This document shows, piece by piece, positions 18,538 to 29,665 of a stretch of 64,000 bases of DNA. Each line of letters starts with the position of its first letter. Position 1 is the stretch's first letter. The translations under genes and the position numbers were made by a program. This DNA is from Marinobacter confluentis. Its GTDB lineage: Bacteria > Pseudomonadota > Gammaproteobacteria > Pseudomonadales > Oleiphilaceae. The notes under the pieces are model-generated. The model did not search any database and had not been told where the DNA came from. It was given only the letters and a program-made list of their open reading frames with translations. The DNA lies in the NCBI RefSeq assembly GCF_004785685.1, contig NZ_SRPF01000001.1, forward strand, positions 1,140,264 to 1,204,263, given 5' to 3'.

Positions 18538-20595
18538 ATGACGCAACACAGCTCCCGGCAACAGCGCGATATTCTGGTCACTAGCGCCCTTCCCTACGCC
18601 AATGGCCCCATTCACCTGGGCCATCTGCTGGAATATATCCAGACGGATATCTGGGTGCGCTATCAGAACATGCGGGGCCAGAACTGTTATTACGTTTGCG
18701 CAGACGACGCTCACGGCACCGCCATCATGTTGCGTGCTGAGCGGGAAGGTATATCTTCCGAAAGTCTCATTGCCCGCATTCGGGATGAGCATCAGGAAGA
18801 TTTCGGTGGTTTCCATATCCGTTTTGACAACTATTACACCACTCATTCCGAGGAAAACCGCCAGTTCTCTGAGTACATCTACCGCCAGTTGCAGGAAAAC
18901 GACCACATTGCGACCCGCAAGATTACCCAGGCCTACGACCCGGAAAAAGAGATGTTCCTGGCGGACCGTTTCATCAAGGGCACCTGCCCCAAGTGCAAGA
19001 CCGAAGACCAGTACGGAGATAACTGCGAGGCCTGTGGCGCCACCTACACGCCGGCGGAGCTGATCAATCCCCGCTCTGCAGTGTCAGGCGCCACACCGAT
19101 TGAGAAAGAATCTGAGCACTACTTCTTCCGCCTGCCGGAGTTTGCGGATTTCCTGGGTAAATGGACCCGCAGCGGCACCCTTCAGCCCCAGGTTGCCAAC
19201 AAGCTGGCGGAATGGCTGGATGCCGGTCTTCAGGAATGGGATATCAGCCGCGACGCGCCCTATTTCGGTTTCGAAATTCCGGACGCGCCTGGTAAATACT
19301 TCTATGTCTGGTTGGACGCACCTATCGGTTACCTGGCCAGTTTCAAGAACCTGTGTGATCGGGAAGGCATCGATTTCGAACATTTCTGGAAAGCGGATTC
19401 CACCGCCGAGGTGTATCACTTCATCGGCAAGGACATCATCAATTTCCACGCCCTGTTCTGGCCGTCCATGCTGCACAGTGCCGGGTTCCGCACGCCAACG
19501 GCAGTTCTGGCCCATGGATTTGTGACCGTCAACGGCAAGAAGATGTCCAAATCCCGGGGCACTTTCATCATGGCCCGGACTTATCTGGACCACCTGAACC
19601 CGGAATATCTGCGCTATTACTTCGCCTCCAAGCTGACTGGCGGCGTTGACGATATGGACCTGAACCTTGAAGACTTTGCCGCGCGGGTGAATTCCGATCT
19701 GGTGGGTAAGGTGGTCAATATTGCCAGCCGCAGCGCCGGGTTCATTACCAAGCGCTTTGATGGCCAGCTTGGCACCGTCACCGAGCAGGACAAGCTGAGA
19801 GAATTTATCGACGCCGGTGAGGAAATCGCCGACTTCTACGAGACCCGGGAATTCGGCCGCGCCATGCGCCGGATCATGGAACTGGCAGACATCGCCAATC
19901 AGTACGTAAACGATGAGCAGCCCTGGGTGATTGCCAAGCAGGAAGGCCAGGACGCCAACCTGCAGGCCATCTGTACCAATGCCCTCAACATGTTCCACCT
20001 GCTGATGACCTATCTTGCGCCGGTGCTGCCGGAAACGGCCAAGGCTTCCGAGGCCTTCCTGAACGCTCCGCTGGACTGGAATAACCGGTCGGAGCGCCTG
20101 GAAAACCACGGTATCAACAAGTTCAAGCCGCTGATGAACCGGGTTGATATGGCCCAGATCGAGAAGATGCTGGATGCCTCGAAAGAGGAACTCCCGGCTG
20201 CCACCGGCGCCAAGCCGGCGAATTCAGCAGCCAAGGAGGAAAAGGCCAAAGCCCCCGAGCCGCTGGCTGAGGAAATCGATTTCGACACTTTCGCGAAAGT
20301 GGATCTTCGGGTCGCTAAAATTGTCAAAGCGGAGCGGGTTGACGGTGCGGACAAGCTTCTGCAACTGACTCTGGATATTGGCCTGGGAGAGCGTAATGTG
20401 TTCGCAGGGATAAAATCCGCCTATGAGCCGGAAGAACTGACGGGTCGGTTGACCGTCATGGTGGCCAACCTGAAGCCCCGCAAGATGAAATTCGGCATGT
20501 CTGAAGGCATGGTGCTGGCAGCAGGGCCAGGGGGCAAGGACATCCATATCCTGTCACCGGATTCCGGTGCCACCCCCGGCATGCGGATTATGTAG
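18538..20595 (+). CDS. metG: Methionyl-tRNA synthetase
   Basis: A 685-residue class I aminoacyl-tRNA synthetase charging tRNA-Met. [17 protein letters not shown] contains the HIGH-type motif. [18 protein letters not shown] forms the zinc knuckle, and [12 protein letters not shown] is the KMSKS loop. After the anticodon-binding helical domain, a low-complexity Ala/Lys/Glu linker (about residues 560-580) leads to a C-terminal tRNA-binding OB fold ([16 protein letters not shown] onward), the dimerising form of the enzyme. The ATG at 18538 has GAAGG upstream; a GTG 19 codons earlier is in frame but unlikely. The Rnf operon follows after 25 bp. Confidence 0.96.
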   Translation: MTQHSSRQQRDILVTSALPYANGPIHLGHLLEYIQTDIWVRYQNMRGQNCYYVCADDAHGTAIMLRAEREGISSESLIARIRDEHQEDFGGFHIRFDNYYTTHSEENRQFSEYIYRQLQENDHIATRKITQAYDPEKEMFLADRFIKGTCPKCKTEDQYGDNCEACGATYTPAELINPRSAVSGATPIEKESEHYFFRLPEFADFLGKWTRSGTLQPQVANKLAEWLDAGLQEWDISRDAPYFGFEIPDAPGKYFYVWLDAPIGYLASFKNLCDREGIDFEHFWKADSTAEVYHFIGKDIINFHALFWPSMLHSAGFRTPTAVLAHGFVTVNGKKMSKSRGTFIMARTYLDHLNPEYLRYYFASKLTGGVDDMDLNLEDFAARVNSDLVGKVVNIASRSAGFITKRFDGQLGTVTEQDKLREFIDAGEEIADFYETREFGRAMRRIMELADIANQYVNDEQPWVIAKQEGQDANLQAICTNALNMFHLLMTYLAPVLPETAKASEAFLNAPLDWNNRSERLENHGINKFKPLMNRVDMAQIEKMLDASKEELPAATGAKPANSAAKEEKAKAPEPLAEEIDFDTFAKVDLRVAKIVKAERVDGADKLLQLTLDIGLGERNVFAGIKSAYEPEELTGRLTVMVANLKPRKMKFGMSEGMVLAAGPGGKDIHILSPDSGATPGMRIM

Positions 20596-20620
20596 GCCGG
20601 ACTGATGACGGAGCGGTGGG

Positions 20621-21202
20621 ATGAGTGAGTATCTGCTGATTCTGGTCAGCACCATACTGGTGAACAACTTTGTGCTGGTTCAGTTCCTTGGGCTCTGTCC
20701 TTTCATGGGCGTGTCCGGGAAACTCGAAACCGCCATGGGCATGTCACTGGCCACCACTTTTGTGCTGACCCTCGCTTCGGTTTGCAGTTACCTGGCCTAT
20801 ACCTACCTGCTGGAACCGCTGGACCTGGCGTTCCTGAAGACCATTACCTTCATACTGGTGATCGCGGTAGTGGTGCAATTCACCGAAATGGTCGTGCGCA
20901 AGACCAGCCCCCTGCTGTATCGCGTGCTGGGCATTTTCCTGCCGCTGATTACCACTAACTGCGCGGTGCTGGGCGTCGCCCTGCTGAACCTCAACAAGAA
21001 CAACAACTTTGTTGAGTCGGTGCTGTACGGGTTTGGCGCTGCGGCCGGTTTCTCGCTAGTACTGGTTCTGTTTGCTGCCATGCGCGAGCGTATTGCAGTT
21101 GCCGATGTGCCGGTTGCTTTCCAGGGCGCTGCCATAGGCATGGTGACTGCCGGTTTGATGTCACTGGCGTTTCTGGGCTTTACCGGCCTGGTCAGTGTCT
21201 GA
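20621..21202 (+). CDS. rnfA: Rnf electron transport complex subunit A
   Basis: A 193-residue inner-membrane subunit with six predicted helices, the first subunit of the Rnf/Rsx complex. [20 protein letters not shown] and [19 protein letters not shown] match RnfA, and [17 protein letters not shown] holds the conserved cysteine segment that, with RnfE, binds a membrane iron-sulfur centre. The complex couples ferredoxin:NAD+ redox to ion translocation. In enteric bacteria the related Rsx complex also keeps SoxR reduced. First gene of rnfABCDGE, 25 bp after metG. Confidence 0.95.
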   Translation: MSEYLLILVSTILVNNFVLVQFLGLCPFMGVSGKLETAMGMSLATTFVLTLASVCSYLAYTYLLEPLDLAFLKTITFILVIAVVVQFTEMVVRKTSPLLYRVLGIFLPLITTNCAVLGVALLNLNKNNNFVESVLYGFGAAAGFSLVLVLFAAMRERIAVADVPVAFQGAAIGMVTAGLMSLAFLGFTGLVSV

Positions 21203-21217
21203 CGGAGCATTCTGACT

Positions 21218-21796
21218 ATGTGGACAGGCATACTGATCGCTGTTGTTGTGCTGCTGGCGCTGGCCGTGGTGTTTGGCGGTTTGCTGGGGTTTGCCTCCGA
21301 GCGTTTCAAGGTTGAAGGGAACCCCCTGGTCGAGCAGATTGACTCCCTGCTGCCCCAGACCCAGTGCGGCCAGTGCGGTTTCCCCGGCTGCCGCCCCTAC
21401 GCCGAGTCCATCGCCAACGGGGACGCTATCAACAAGTGCCCCCCCGGTGGCGAGACCACCATCAAGGCCCTGGCCGACCTGCTCGACGTTGAACCACAGC
21501 CCCTGGACGCCGAACATGGCGTTGAACAGGCCAAGCGGGTGGCAGTGATTCGTGAAGACGAATGCATCGGCTGCACCAAGTGCATTCAGGCCTGCCCGGT
21601 AGACGCCATTCTGGGCGCCGCCAAACAGATGCACACCGTGATTGAAAGCGAGTGCACCGGCTGCGACCTGTGCGTCGACCCCTGCCCCGTCGACTGCATT
21701 GACATGGTTACCATCGAACCAGACATCCGCTCCTGGACCTGGACACCGCCAAAATCCGGCATCATTGCCACGGATCGAACGGAAGCGAGCGCCTGA
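21218..21796 (+). CDS. rnfB: Rnf electron transport complex subunit B
   Basis: A 192-residue iron-sulfur protein. An N-terminal membrane helix (about residues 3-26) is followed by a four-cysteine domain with [10 protein letters not shown] near residue 50. Two ferredoxin-type clusters follow, [16 protein letters not shown] and [16 protein letters not shown] (about residues 113-158). It receives electrons from ferredoxin and feeds the membrane subunits. It starts 15 bp after rnfA, and its stop overlaps the rnfC start by 1 bp. Confidence 0.95.
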   Translation: MWTGILIAVVVLLALAVVFGGLLGFASERFKVEGNPLVEQIDSLLPQTQCGQCGFPGCRPYAESIANGDAINKCPPGGETTIKALADLLDVEPQPLDAEHGVEQAKRVAVIREDECIGCTKCIQACPVDAILGAAKQMHTVIESECTGCDLCVDPCPVDCIDMVTIEPDIRSWTWTPPKSGIIATDRTEASA

Positions 21797-23586
21797 TGAC
21801 GCAACTCTGGGATTTCAGCGGCGGTATACACCCGGCGGAAAACAAGCATCTGTCGACCACTCGGCCGATTGAACAGGCGTCGCTGCCGGAACGGTTGATC
21901 CTGCCGCTGCAGCAGCACATTGGCGCGCCGGCAGAAGCCTGCGTAGCGGTCGGCGAGCGGGTACTGAAAGGCCAGACCATTGCCAGGGTTCCCGGGTCTG
22001 TGGGCGTTCCGGTTCACGCGCCCACCTCGGGCACTGTCGAAGCTGTGTCCATGCACCCGGTTCCCCACCCCTCGGGCATGAGCGACTGGTGCATTGTTCT
22101 GACGCCGGATGGCCTGGACGAGTGGGCGGAGCGTGATCCGATTGCCGATTACCATTCCATGGATCGTGACGCGGTGCTTGAGCGAATCCGCGAATATGGC
22201 ATCGCCGGTCTTGGCGGCGCCGGCTTTCCCACCAATATCAAACTGCGGCCCCCGAAAGACCGGAAGGTCAGCACGCTGATATTGAACGGCGCCGAGTGCG
22301 AGCCCTATATCACCGCCGACGATATGGCCATGCGCGAACGAGCCGATGAGATTGTATCCGGCCTGCGGATCATGGCCTGGATCCTGCGGCCGGAACGCTG
22401 CGTAATTGCGGTGGAAGACAACAAGCCCGAAGCCATCGAAGCCCTGAAAAAGGCCACGGAAAACACCCAGACCGAGGTGGTGGTTATTCCCACCAAGTAT
22501 CCGTCCGGGGGCGAAAAACAACTGATCCAGATTCTGACCGGCATGGAGGTGCCCAGTGGCGGCATTCCTGCAGACATAGGCGTGATGTGCCAGAACACCG
22601 GCACCGCCATTGCGGTCTCTCGCGCCATCCATCGGGACGAGCCGCTGATTTCCCGGGTCACCACCATTACCGGCCGAGCCGTGTCCAATCCCGGCACCTT
22701 TGAGGTGTTGCTGGGTACCCCAGTAGAACACTTGTTGAAACAGGCCGGGCTTGATGAACAACAGCTTCACCGACTGATTCTGGGCGGCCCCATGATGGGT
22801 TACACCCTGGAAACGCCGGGCGTACCGGTGGTGAAAACCACTAACTGTGTGATTGCCGCCACCGCCGAAGAACTGCCGGCCCCGCCGCCAGAACAGCCCT
22901 GCATCCGTTGCGGCATGTGCGCCGAAGCCTGTCCCATGGAATTGCTGCCCCAGCAGCTGTTCTGGCACTCCAAAGCCGGTGAATTCGAAAAGGCCGAGCA
23001 CCTGAATCTGTTCGACTGCATCGAGTGTGGTGCCTGCTCCTATGTTTGCCCAAGCTCCATTCCGCTGGTGCAGTATTACCGTGCGGCCAAAGGCGAGATC
23101 CGCATTCAGCAGGCCGAACACCTGAAAGCCGATCGCGCCCGGGAGCGCTTTGAAGCTCGCCAGGCCAGACTGGAACGGGAGCAGCAGGAGAAAGAACAGC
23201 GCAAGAAAGACCGGGCGAAAGCCGCTGCCGAAGCCCAGGCGAAAAAGCAGGCCGAAGCGGAGAGAGCAGAAGCCGAGGGCCAGCCCGCCGACGACCGCGC
23301 CGCAAAATCCACGCTGGTGGAAGAAGCGCTGGCGCGGAAAAAAGCCAAAGCTGAGAAGGCAGCGGCATCAGAAGCCCCCACGCCAACGGCTCCGGAAGCA
23401 CCTGATCTCGAGGCGCTGGAAAAACAGCTAAGCCAGGCCACCGCAAAACTGAACACTATGCAAAGCATGCTGGAAGACGCCAAAGCGGAAAATGCCGACA
23501 ACGTCGAAAAACTCGAGCGTGCCGTGGCCAAGAATCACGATCGCGTCAAACGCGCCGAACAGGCTCTAGCCGAGGCCCGGAACTGA
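21796..23586 (+). CDS. rnfC: Rnf electron transport complex subunit C
   Basis: A 596-residue peripheral subunit with NADH/FMN-binding and iron-sulfur domains. [16 protein letters not shown] and [13 protein letters not shown] are the flavin/NADH-type loops shared with Nuo[13 protein letters not shown] and [16 protein letters not shown] (about residues 373-420) bind two [4Fe-4S] clusters. Beyond residue 435 the protein is a long charged coiled coil rich in Ala, Lys, Glu and Gln, of a kind whose length varies greatly between species. It exchanges electrons with NAD(H) on the cytoplasmic side. Overlaps rnfB and rnfD by 1 bp each. Confidence 0.95.
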   Translation: MTQLWDFSGGIHPAENKHLSTTRPIEQASLPERLILPLQQHIGAPAEACVAVGERVLKGQTIARVPGSVGVPVHAPTSGTVEAVSMHPVPHPSGMSDWCIVLTPDGLDEWAERDPIADYHSMDRDAVLERIREYGIAGLGGAGFPTNIKLRPPKDRKVSTLILNGAECEPYITADDMAMRERADEIVSGLRIMAWILRPERCVIAVEDNKPEAIEALKKATENTQTEVVVIPTKYPSGGEKQLIQILTGMEVPSGGIPADIGVMCQNTGTAIAVSRAIHRDEPLISRVTTITGRAVSNPGTFEVLLGTPVEHLLKQAGLDEQQLHRLILGGPMMGYTLETPGVPVVKTTNCVIAATAEELPAPPPEQPCIRCGMCAEACPMELLPQQLFWHSKAGEFEKAEHLNLFDCIECGACSYVCPSSIPLVQYYRAAKGEIRIQQAEHLKADRARERFEARQARLEREQQEKEQRKKDRAKAAAEAQAKKQAEAERAEAEGQPADDRAAKSTLVEEALARKKAKAEKAAASEAPTPTAPEAPDLEALEKQLSQATAKLNTMQSMLEDAKAENADNVEKLERAVAKNHDRVKRAEQALAEARN

Positions 23587-24638
23587 TGGCACTTGCTCAA
23601 CAATCATCACCCCATGCCCGCCGTGCCCGGTCTACATCCAACGTTATGCTCTGGGTTATGCTGGCATCCCTACCCGGGCTCCTGGCCCAGGTTGTGTTTT
23701 TTGGCTGGGGTAACCTGATCAACGTGATCTGGTGCATGGCCCTGGCGGTTGGCGCTGAAGCAGCCATGTTGAGGTTGCGAAAACGGCCAATCAAATTCTT
23801 CCTGCGAGACAATACCGCTGCCGTGACCGGCCTGCTGCTGGGTCTGTCCCTGCCGCCGCTGGTGCCTTTCTGGGTATCGGCGATTGCGGTTCTGGCTGCG
23901 ATTGTTCTTGCCAAGCAGCTATACGGTGGTCTGGGGTCCAACCCATTCAACCCGGCCATGGTGGGCTATGCCCTGGTACTGATTTCTTTCCCCGTGGCCA
24001 TGACCACCAACTGGGCAGAGCCCGGACTGCTCTGGGAAAACGCACCCGGCCTGTGGGACACCCTGAATATCATTGCGTCCGGCCAGCAGTCGGCAGTGGA
24101 TGCCTTCACCATGGCGACGCCCCTGGACCATTACAAACACAACATCAGTTCCCGGACCGCCACCGAGGTGCTCCAGCACCCCACCTTCGGTGACGGCGTA
24201 GCGAAGGGCTGGGAGTGGGTCAACGCAGGCTTTCTGGCGGGCGGGCTGTTACTGCTGTGGATGCGCCTGATCACCTGGCATATTCCGGTCAGCTTTCTGG
24301 CCGGGCTGGCGATCATGAGCCTGGCATTTGGCAGCAACGCCGACCTTTATGCACCTCTGTCCATGCATCTTCTGGCCGGCGGCACTATGCTGGGCGCGTT
24401 TTTCATTGCCACCGACCCGGTATCCGCGGCCACCAGCCATCAGGGTAAGCTGATCTATGGCGCCGGCATCGGTGTGCTGATCTACCTGATTCGTACCTGG
24501 GGCGACTACCCGGACGCGGTCGCGTTCGCGGTGCTGCTGATGAACTTTGCGGTGCCCTTTATTGATTACTACACGCCCCCGCGCACTTATGGCCACCATA
24601 AGCCCCGGCGTGGTTTGCCCGGCAAGAATCAGGGATAA
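23586..24638 (+). CDS. rnfD: Rnf electron transport complex subunit D
   Basis: A 350-residue inner-membrane flavoprotein with about nine hydrophobic segments, related to Nqr[61 protein letters not shown] and [13 protein letters not shown] match the family. A threonine in a S/T-x-A-T-type segment near residue 187 (SSRTATEVL) is the likely site for covalent FMN. Length is typical. The start overlaps the rnfC stop by 1 bp, and rnfG begins 3 bp after the end. Confidence 0.93.
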   Translation: MALAQQSSPHARRARSTSNVMLWVMLASLPGLLAQVVFFGWGNLINVIWCMALAVGAEAAMLRLRKRPIKFFLRDNTAAVTGLLLGLSLPPLVPFWVSAIAVLAAIVLAKQLYGGLGSNPFNPAMVGYALVLISFPVAMTTNWAEPGLLWENAPGLWDTLNIIASGQQSAVDAFTMATPLDHYKHNISSRTATEVLQHPTFGDGVAKGWEWVNAGFLAGGLLLLWMRLITWHIPVSFLAGLAIMSLAFGSNADLYAPLSMHLLAGGTMLGAFFIATDPVSAATSHQGKLIYGAGIGVLIYLIRTWGDYPDAVAFAVLLMNFAVPFIDYYTPPRTYGHHKPRRGLPGKNQG

Positions 24639-24641
24639 CCT

Positions 24642-25343
24642 ATGGCGACTCTTGCACACTCCATTCGACGGAATGCCATCGGGCTTGGCCTGTTTGCCAT
24701 CATTACCGGAGGCACCATTGCGTTGACCCAGGCGCTGACTCAGGATCGCATTGAACAGCAGATAGCGCGGGCGGAAGCGGAGGCCCTGTTTGACATTATT
24801 CCCGAGGACCGACACGACAACCAGTTATTGAGGGATACGGTTACCCTGCCCGCCACCACAGCCCTGAATGATGGCGAACCCCTGACCGCCTGGGTTGCGC
24901 GCCGGGGTGATCGACCCTTCGGGCTGATTGTTCCGGTAACGGCACCCGGGGGCTATTCCGGCGATATCCGCCTGCTGATTGGTCTCAATATGAAAGGCAC
25001 GGTGCTGGGTGTGCGGGTGACCAGCCACCGGGAAACCCCCGGGCTGGGGGACAAGATTGAAACCAAGAAATCCGACTGGATCTACACCTTTGAGGGCCAG
25101 TCGCTGGACAACCCCGAGCCTGAAAACTGGGCGGTTAAAAAAGATGGCGGCGCATTTGACCAGTTTACCGGCGCCACCATTACCCCGCGAGCAGTGGTGG
25201 ACACAGTACGGGATACACTGATTTATTTTCGCGAGAACCGGAAGCAGATCCGGGACACACTAAGACAACCCGCCTCACCTGAAGATGAGCCAGTCACGCC
25301 GGGATCACTGGCGGGCGGCGATTCGGCACAGGAGCATTCGTAA
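24642..25343 (+). CDS. rnfG: Rnf electron transport complex subunit G
   Basis: A 233-residue protein with one N-terminal membrane helix (about residues 11-28) and a periplasmic FMN-binding domain. [18 protein letters not shown] and [13 protein letters not shown] are signature segments; the second Thr of the GATIT motif is the covalent FMN site in the family. It passes electrons between membrane flavins of the complex. The C-terminal 25 residues are an acidic, poorly conserved tail. rnfE starts 1 bp after the stop. Confidence 0.94.
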   Translation: MATLAHSIRRNAIGLGLFAIITGGTIALTQALTQDRIEQQIARAEAEALFDIIPEDRHDNQLLRDTVTLPATTALNDGEPLTAWVARRGDRPFGLIVPVTAPGGYSGDIRLLIGLNMKGTVLGVRVTSHRETPGLGDKIETKKSDWIYTFEGQSLDNPEPENWAVKKDGGAFDQFTGATITPRAVVDTVRDTLIYFRENRKQIRDTLRQPASPEDEPVTPGSLAGGDSAQEHS

Positions 25344-25344
25344 C

Positions 25345-26055
25345 ATGGCGACTAAATCCAACTCCGAGATCATTCGAGACGGACTCTGGACCAACAACCC
25401 GGCGCTGGTTCAGGTGCTCGGGCTTTGCCCACTGCTGGCGGTCACAAGCACCGTCGTTAACGCCATTGGCCTGGGCCTTGCCACGCTACTGGTGTTGATG
25501 GGCTCGAATCTGGCGGTATCGCTGATCCGCAATTTCGTCAGTGAATCGGTACGCCTGCCCGCCTTTGTGATGATCATTGCCTCTTTCGTGACCTGTGCCG
25601 AACTGCTGATGCAGGCGTTCACCTATGAGCTTTACCAGATTCTGGGGATATTCATTCCGCTGATCGTAACCAACTGCGCCATTCTGGGCCGGGCAGACGC
25701 TTTTGCCTCCAAGAATCCGCCGCTGCCCGCGCTGCTGGACGGTTTCATGATGGGCCTGGGATTCCTGTTCGTGCTGATCGCCCTGGGCGGCATCCGTGAA
25801 CTGGTCGGCCAGGGCACCCTGTTTGTCGATATGGACCTGCTGCTTGGCCCGATGGCCAGTGGGTGGGCTATCCGCCCGCTTGAGAGCTATCCGGATGTGC
25901 TGTTCATGGTCTTGCCACCGGGCGCCTTTATTGGCCTGGGCCTACTCATTGCCCTGAAGAATGGCATCGACAACCAGATCAAGGCGCGCCGTGCCGCGGT
26001 TCAGCCAGTTGAAGCCGGAAGCAAGCGGGTGCGCGTAACGGGTAACGTGTCATGA
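25345..26055 (+). CDS. rnfE: Rnf electron transport complex subunit E
   Basis: A 236-residue inner-membrane subunit with six hydrophobic segments, paralogous to Rnf[28 protein letters not shown] and [22 protein letters not shown] match RnfE, including the conserved cysteine positions for the RnfA/RnfE iron-sulfur centre. The ATG at 25345 is used because it lies directly after the rnfG stop and starts the conserved sequence; an in-frame start 20 codons upstream would lie inside rnfG. The end overlaps the nth start by 4 bp (ATGA). Confidence 0.94.
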   Translation: MATKSNSEIIRDGLWTNNPALVQVLGLCPLLAVTSTVVNAIGLGLATLLVLMGSNLAVSLIRNFVSESVRLPAFVMIIASFVTCAELLMQAFTYELYQILGIFIPLIVTNCAILGRADAFASKNPPLPALLDGFMMGLGFLFVLIALGGIRELVGQGTLFVDMDLLLGPMASGWAIRPLESYPDVLFMVLPPGAFIGLGLLIALKNGIDNQIKARRAAVQPVEAGSKRVRVTGNVS

Positions 26056-26693
26056 ACAAGGAAAAGCGAACCGCGATTTTTTCCAGACTGAGAGACGCCA
26101 ACCCCTCACCCACCACCGAGCTGAACTACTCAAACCCGTTTGAGCTTTTGATTGCCGTTATTCTTTCTGCTCAGGCAACAGACGTCGGCGTGAATAAGGC
26201 CACCGCGAAGCTGTATCCGGTAGCCAACACGCCGGAAGCCATTCACGCCCTGGGCGTGGACGGTCTGAAGGAATACATAAAAACCATCGGCCTGTTCAAT
26301 AGCAAAGCGGAGAACGTGATCAAAACCTGTAAGGCACTGATCGATAAACACAATAGCCAGGTTCCGGACAATCGCGAAGATCTGGAAGCCTTACCTGGCG
26401 TGGGTAGAAAAACCGCAAACGTGGTTTTGAATACCGCATTTGGACAGCCCGCCATGGCCGTGGACACCCACATATTCCGGGTGTCCAACCGGACCGGAAT
26501 CGCACCGGGCAAAAACGTTCTGGAAGTGGAAAAGCGGCTGATGAGGCTGGTGCCGAAAGAATTTCTTCTGGATGCGCATCACTGGCTGATTCTTCACGGC
26601 CGCTACACCTGCACCGCGCGTAAGCCCAAGTGTGGCGCCTGTGAAATCGAGGACCTTTGCGAGTTCAAACAGAAGCGGGATTATCTGGCTTGA
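26052..26693 (+). CDS. nth: Endonuclease III
   Basis: A 213-residue DNA glycosylase/AP lyase that removes oxidised pyrimidines. [14 protein letters not shown] and [18 protein letters not shown] (helix-hairpin-helix with catalytic Lys) are clear, followed by [12 protein letters not shown] with the catalytic Asp. The C-terminal [17 protein letters not shown] gives the C-x6-C-x2-C-x5-C [4Fe-4S] motif. It is the last gene of the rnf operon and is translationally coupled to rnfE, the conserved arrangement in Gammaproteobacteria. An inverted repeat follows its stop. Confidence 0.96.
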   Translation: MNKEKRTAIFSRLRDANPSPTTELNYSNPFELLIAVILSAQATDVGVNKATAKLYPVANTPEAIHALGVDGLKEYIKTIGLFNSKAENVIKTCKALIDKHNSQVPDNREDLEALPGVGRKTANVVLNTAFGQPAMAVDTHIFRVSNRTGIAPGKNVLEVEKRLMRLVPKEFLLDAHHWLILHGRYTCTARKPKCGACEIEDLCEFKQKRDYLA

Positions 26694-26706
26694 AGGTTTG
26701 ACGGAC

Positions 26707-26734
26707 TTGGACTGGCCCGCGCAGGCCAGTCCAA
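26707..26734. terminator. Shared hairpin between nth and the convergent next gene
   Basis: TTGGACTGGCC and GGCCAGTCCAA form a perfect 11-bp stem with a 6-nt loop in the 65-bp gap between two convergent genes. The T-run is weak on both sides, so it may act as a bidirectional intrinsic terminator or only protect 3' ends. Confidence 0.65.
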
Positions 26735-26758
26735 CACTTGTTTCCCCAGAGTCGAATC

Positions 26759-27334
26759 TTAGCGCTGACCCAGCATTTTTTCTTTCAGGTCTTCCTGGGC
26801 AGGCTGGTCAGAGAGCCAGATACCGAACAGGGCCTTCTTGAATTCGAGGCCTTCAATGGTAGAGCGTGCCTCACCGTTTTTCTGGACACGGACGCCCTCA
26901 CCCGGCAGATAGACCAGGTCAAACACATCACCCTCTACGATTTCCTCTGAAAACACATCGAGGAACGCATCGACTTCGTCCTGGATCGCTGCGAGATCGC
27001 CACCGGTGGAGTTCTCGAAGCCTTCCATGGTTGCGTCTTTCATCTTGTCACTGGTGATCATGCCGGAGATGATATGCAGGGTAATGGCCTGGGGTTCGTC
27101 GGCGTTGATGATGGCCTGGCCATCACTGATGGTGCTGGGTACGTACAAGCCGCCAACATAGAGATCCATAAACCACTTGGACCGGGTACCTGCGCCGTTC
27201 AGCTTGAGCTCGGTGCCCATGGCCGTATAGGTTTCAGGAACATCAACACCGTCCACTTCCAGCGCTGAAGCCGGAGCAGAGAGCACGGTGGTCAAAAGTA
27301 ATGATGCAAATCCTGCTGATAGAGTCTTTTTCAT
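26759..27334 (-). CDS. Periplasmic chalcone-isomerase-like protein
   Basis: A 191-residue protein with a signal peptide (residues about 1-25, cleavage after ASA). The mature part (VDVPETYTAMGTELKLNGAG, KWFMDLYVGGLYVP and EGLEFKKALFGIWLSDQPAQ) matches the chalcone-isomerase-like fold of bacterial secreted proteins. These lack an established reaction; some relatives bind fatty acids. The ATG at 27334 starts the signal peptide and has GGAAAAG upstream, while the open frame runs much further with no coding appearance. A 6-bp inverted repeat lies in the leader at 27458-27472. Downstream of rpoS but behind its terminator, so probably independent. Confidence 0.78.
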   Translation of the reverse strand: MKKTLSAGFASLLLTTVLSAPASALEVDGVDVPETYTAMGTELKLNGAGTRSKWFMDLYVGGLYVPSTISDGQAIINADEPQAITLHIISGMITSDKMKDATMEGFENSTGGDLAAIQDEVDAFLDVFSEEIVEGDVFDLVYLPGEGVRVQKNGEARSTIEGLEFKKALFGIWLSDQPAQEDLKEKMLGQR

Positions 27335-27457
27335 CGTCTTTTCCTTTTCGATCGTTATTATAAAGTCCTGTTTTTCGTCGTTCCCCGAAGCTCGACACCT
27401 TTGTGACAGCCTAATACCTACAACCTCAATCCCGCCTCGGCGGGCAAAGTGTAACAG

Positions 27458-27472
27458 GATGTAAACTACATC
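27458..27472. repeat. Short inverted repeat upstream of the chalcone-isomerase-like gene
   Basis: GATGTA and TACATC flank three bases, about 125 bp before the start codon. It could be an operator; no regulator is suggested by the sequence. Confidence 0.3.
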
Positions 27473-27503
27473 TTTCGCGGGCTGGTTCTCATTTGTGCAG
27501 GCC

Positions 27504-27535
27504 AAAAAAAACCGGCCCCCGAAAGGGCCGGTTTT
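27504..27535 (-). terminator. Intrinsic terminator of rpoS
   Basis: On the minus strand, 35 nt after the rpoS stop, AAAACCGGCCC and GGGCCGGTTTT form a strong GC-rich stem followed by an unbroken T-run. This is a textbook rho-independent terminator. Confidence 0.93.
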
Positions 27536-27569
27536 CGCTTTTCTATTTTCTGTCCGGTTATTGCAAGCT

Positions 27570-28571
27570 CTACTTGAACAGCATGGTGCCCGAAAGACCT
27601 TCTTTCTCGAGAATCTCACGGAGGCGGCGCAGGGCTTCAACCTGAATCTGCCGAACCCGTTCGCGGGTCAAACCGATTTCCTGCCCCACTTCTTCAAGTG
27701 TGCTGATCGGATAACCACGGAGGCCGAAGCGGCGCGACAGGACTTCCTGCTGTTTATCGCTCAGTTGATCAATCCACTTCTCGACACAGGAGCACATGTT
27801 ATTGTCCTGCAACTGATCCGCAGGGTCTGCGGCGCCCTCATCAGCTACCGTATCCAGCAGGGATTTTTCGCCGCCGCTGCCGATGGGCGTATCCATGGAG
27901 GCGACGCGCTCGTTGAGGCCAAGCATCCGCTTTACGTCTGCAACCGGCTTGTCCACCATCTGCGCGATTTCTTCGGCGGAGGGCTCGTGATCCAGTTTCT
28001 GGGTCAGCTCGCGGGCCGCCCGCAGGTAAAGGTTCAGTTCCTTCACGACATGAATCGGTAAACGAATGGTGCGGGTCTGATTCATGATCGCCCGTTCGAT
28101 GGTCTGGCGGATCCACCAGGTAGCATAGGTAGAGAAGCGGAACCCGCGTTCCGGGTCGAACTTCTCTACCGCCCGAATAAGCCCGAGGTTGCCTTCCTCA
28201 ATAAGGTCCAACAGGGTCAGCCCGCGATTCACATAACGTCGCGCAATCTTGACCACCAGGCGAAGGTTGCTCTCGATCATCCGCTTGCGGCCCGACTCTT
28301 CACCCTTGCGGGCGAGTCTTGCGAAGTAGACTTCCTCTTCGGGGGTCAACAGGGGGGAAAATCCGATTTCGTTGAGGTAAAGCTGAGTGGCGTCCAGCTG
28401 TTTCTGGCTGGTGAAATAACGGCCCTGGGCCGGAATATCTTCTTCACTGCTCGCAACCTCTGTGTCGGCTGCCTCGTCTTTGTCGAGTTTATCTTCCGCT
28501 AGCAGTTGATCGTCTGACTCCTCTACATCTGACACACGATCAATGATGAGTTCTTCCTGCTCTGATGACAT
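27570..28571 (-). CDS. rpoS: RNA polymerase sigma factor RpoS
   Basis: A 333-residue sigma-70-family factor for the general stress and stationary-phase response. After an acidic N-terminal segment it shows region 1.2 ([23 protein letters not shown]), region 2 ([20 protein letters not shown] and [16 protein letters not shown]), region 3 ([20 protein letters not shown]) and region 4 ([22 protein letters not shown]). The ATG at 28571 has AAAGGCGGGG upstream; a TTG seven codons earlier is less likely. It follows nlpD on the same strand with a 212-bp gap, the classic nlpD-rpoS arrangement, where part of rpoS transcription usually starts within nlpD. Confidence 0.96.
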   Translation of the reverse strand: MSSEQEELIIDRVSDVEESDDQLLAEDKLDKDEAADTEVASSEEDIPAQGRYFTSQKQLDATQLYLNEIGFSPLLTPEEEVYFARLARKGEESGRKRMIESNLRLVVKIARRYVNRGLTLLDLIEEGNLGLIRAVEKFDPERGFRFSTYATWWIRQTIERAIMNQTRTIRLPIHVVKELNLYLRAARELTQKLDHEPSAEEIAQMVDKPVADVKRMLGLNERVASMDTPIGSGGEKSLLDTVADEGAADPADQLQDNNMCSCVEKWIDQLSDKQQEVLSRRFGLRGYPISTLEEVGQEIGLTRERVRQIQVEALRRLREILEKEGLSGTMLFK

Positions 28572-28783
28572 AGCGCTTGCCCCGCCTTTCAAGGATCCTG
28601 GATTTGCTCACAGTTCTTATTGTTATGAGCACCTTTTCTTGTCTGTTTTCTCTTTCAGGACATTGTTTCTGGCTGCTTGCGACTCCCGGCCGCCGTTTTT
28701 ATTATGTGCCAGTCAGTTCGTTTCTTGTTATGTCTTCTGTCTGCATCACGCCTGGTGACTTTTTCTGCTCAGTTACCGCTCAG

Positions 28784-29665
28784 TCACCGGGGTGGCAGAT
28801 ACGGCACCGGGTTCACCGGGTTGCCATTTTTCCGGATTTCAAAGTGCAATTTCGGCCGGTCTGTTCCGCTGCTTCCGAGTTCAGCAATCTTCTGTCCGGC
28901 CTTTACATTATCCCCTTCTCTGACCACGACCTTGCGATTGTGGGCATAGGCACTGAGGTAGTGCTCGTTGTGATTCACTATGACCAGGTTTCCGTAGCCA
29001 AGTAAACCATCTCCTGCGTAAACGACATTACCGCTTGCAGCTGCCCTGACAGAATCACCCGGATTTCCAGCAATATCAATACCTTTATTGACTTTTCCGG
29101 ATGTAGAATATCTAGCAATTACGGTGCCAACGTGGGGCCAGCGCCATTCGATACTGGCTACGGTCTGGCTCTGTTCAGCCGGAGGGGCAGACGGATTGGG
29201 TGGCTTTGACACCTTCGGCGCCGGTGGGTCGGGAGGCGAAGAAGTCCGGGTTGGGCTCGGTGGTTTTGGAGATCCCGAAGCCGCAGTAACACTGCCTCGC
29301 TGGTCCAGCCGTAATACCTGGCCGGCCTTTAAATTGTAGGGAGGGTCTATGCCGTTGGCATCGCCAAGTTCACGATAGTCACGACCATAGCGCCAGGCAA
29401 TGCTGTAAAGGGTTTCACCGGACTTGACCACATGACGGCCCCAGTAGACTGGGGGGTTATAACGGTCATCCTGATGTATCGCAGGCGTATTACAGCCGAC
29501 CAGGCCAAAAGCCATGATCGTCAGCATTAGAACACTCTGAAAACGCCGGGAAGCCCTGCTTCCAATTTTTGAACGAGCCCGTTCGTCGCCACTTACCGAG
29601 AGCCAGGATGCCCGGAAAAGAGACGCTGAAAACACCCACTCAGACACTCTGTACGCCAATCTCAA
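28784..29665 (-). CDS. nlpD: NlpD-like murein hydrolase activator lipoprotein
   Basis: An envelope protein of up to 293 residues. A lipobox (GLVGCN) marks the lipidation cysteine near residue 58. A LysM domain (HVVKSGETLYSIAWRYGRDY) binds peptidoglycan. A Pro/Ser-rich linker leads to a C-terminal M23 domain (GTVIARYS, GIDIAGNPGDSVRAAASGNVVYAGDGL, HFEIRKNGNPVNP). Several zinc-binding residues of active M23 peptidases appear replaced, as in NlpD/EnvC, which activate the amidase AmiC for septum splitting. The start is uncertain: the first codon is TTG, with GTG options 6 and 10 codons later and an ATG at 29524. Confidence 0.88.
   Translation of the reverse strand: MRLAYRVSEWVFSASLFRASWLSVSGDERARSKIGSRASRRFQSVLMLTIMAFGLVGCNTPAIHQDDRYNPPVYWGRHVVKSGETLYSIAWRYGRDYRELGDANGIDPPYNLKAGQVLRLDQRGSVTAASGSPKPPSPTRTSSPPDPPAPKVSKPPNPSAPPAEQSQTVASIEWRWPHVGTVIARYSTSGKVNKGIDIAGNPGDSVRAAASGNVVYAGDGLLGYGNLVIVNHNEHYLSAYAHNRKVVVREGDNVKAGQKIAELGSSGTDRPKLHFEIRKNGNPVNPVPYLPPR

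Noticed and set aside
21586..23121. 511-codon open frame antisense to rnfB and rnfC
   Set aside because: Compositional shadow of rnfC, with no recognisable motif and no ribosome-binding site.
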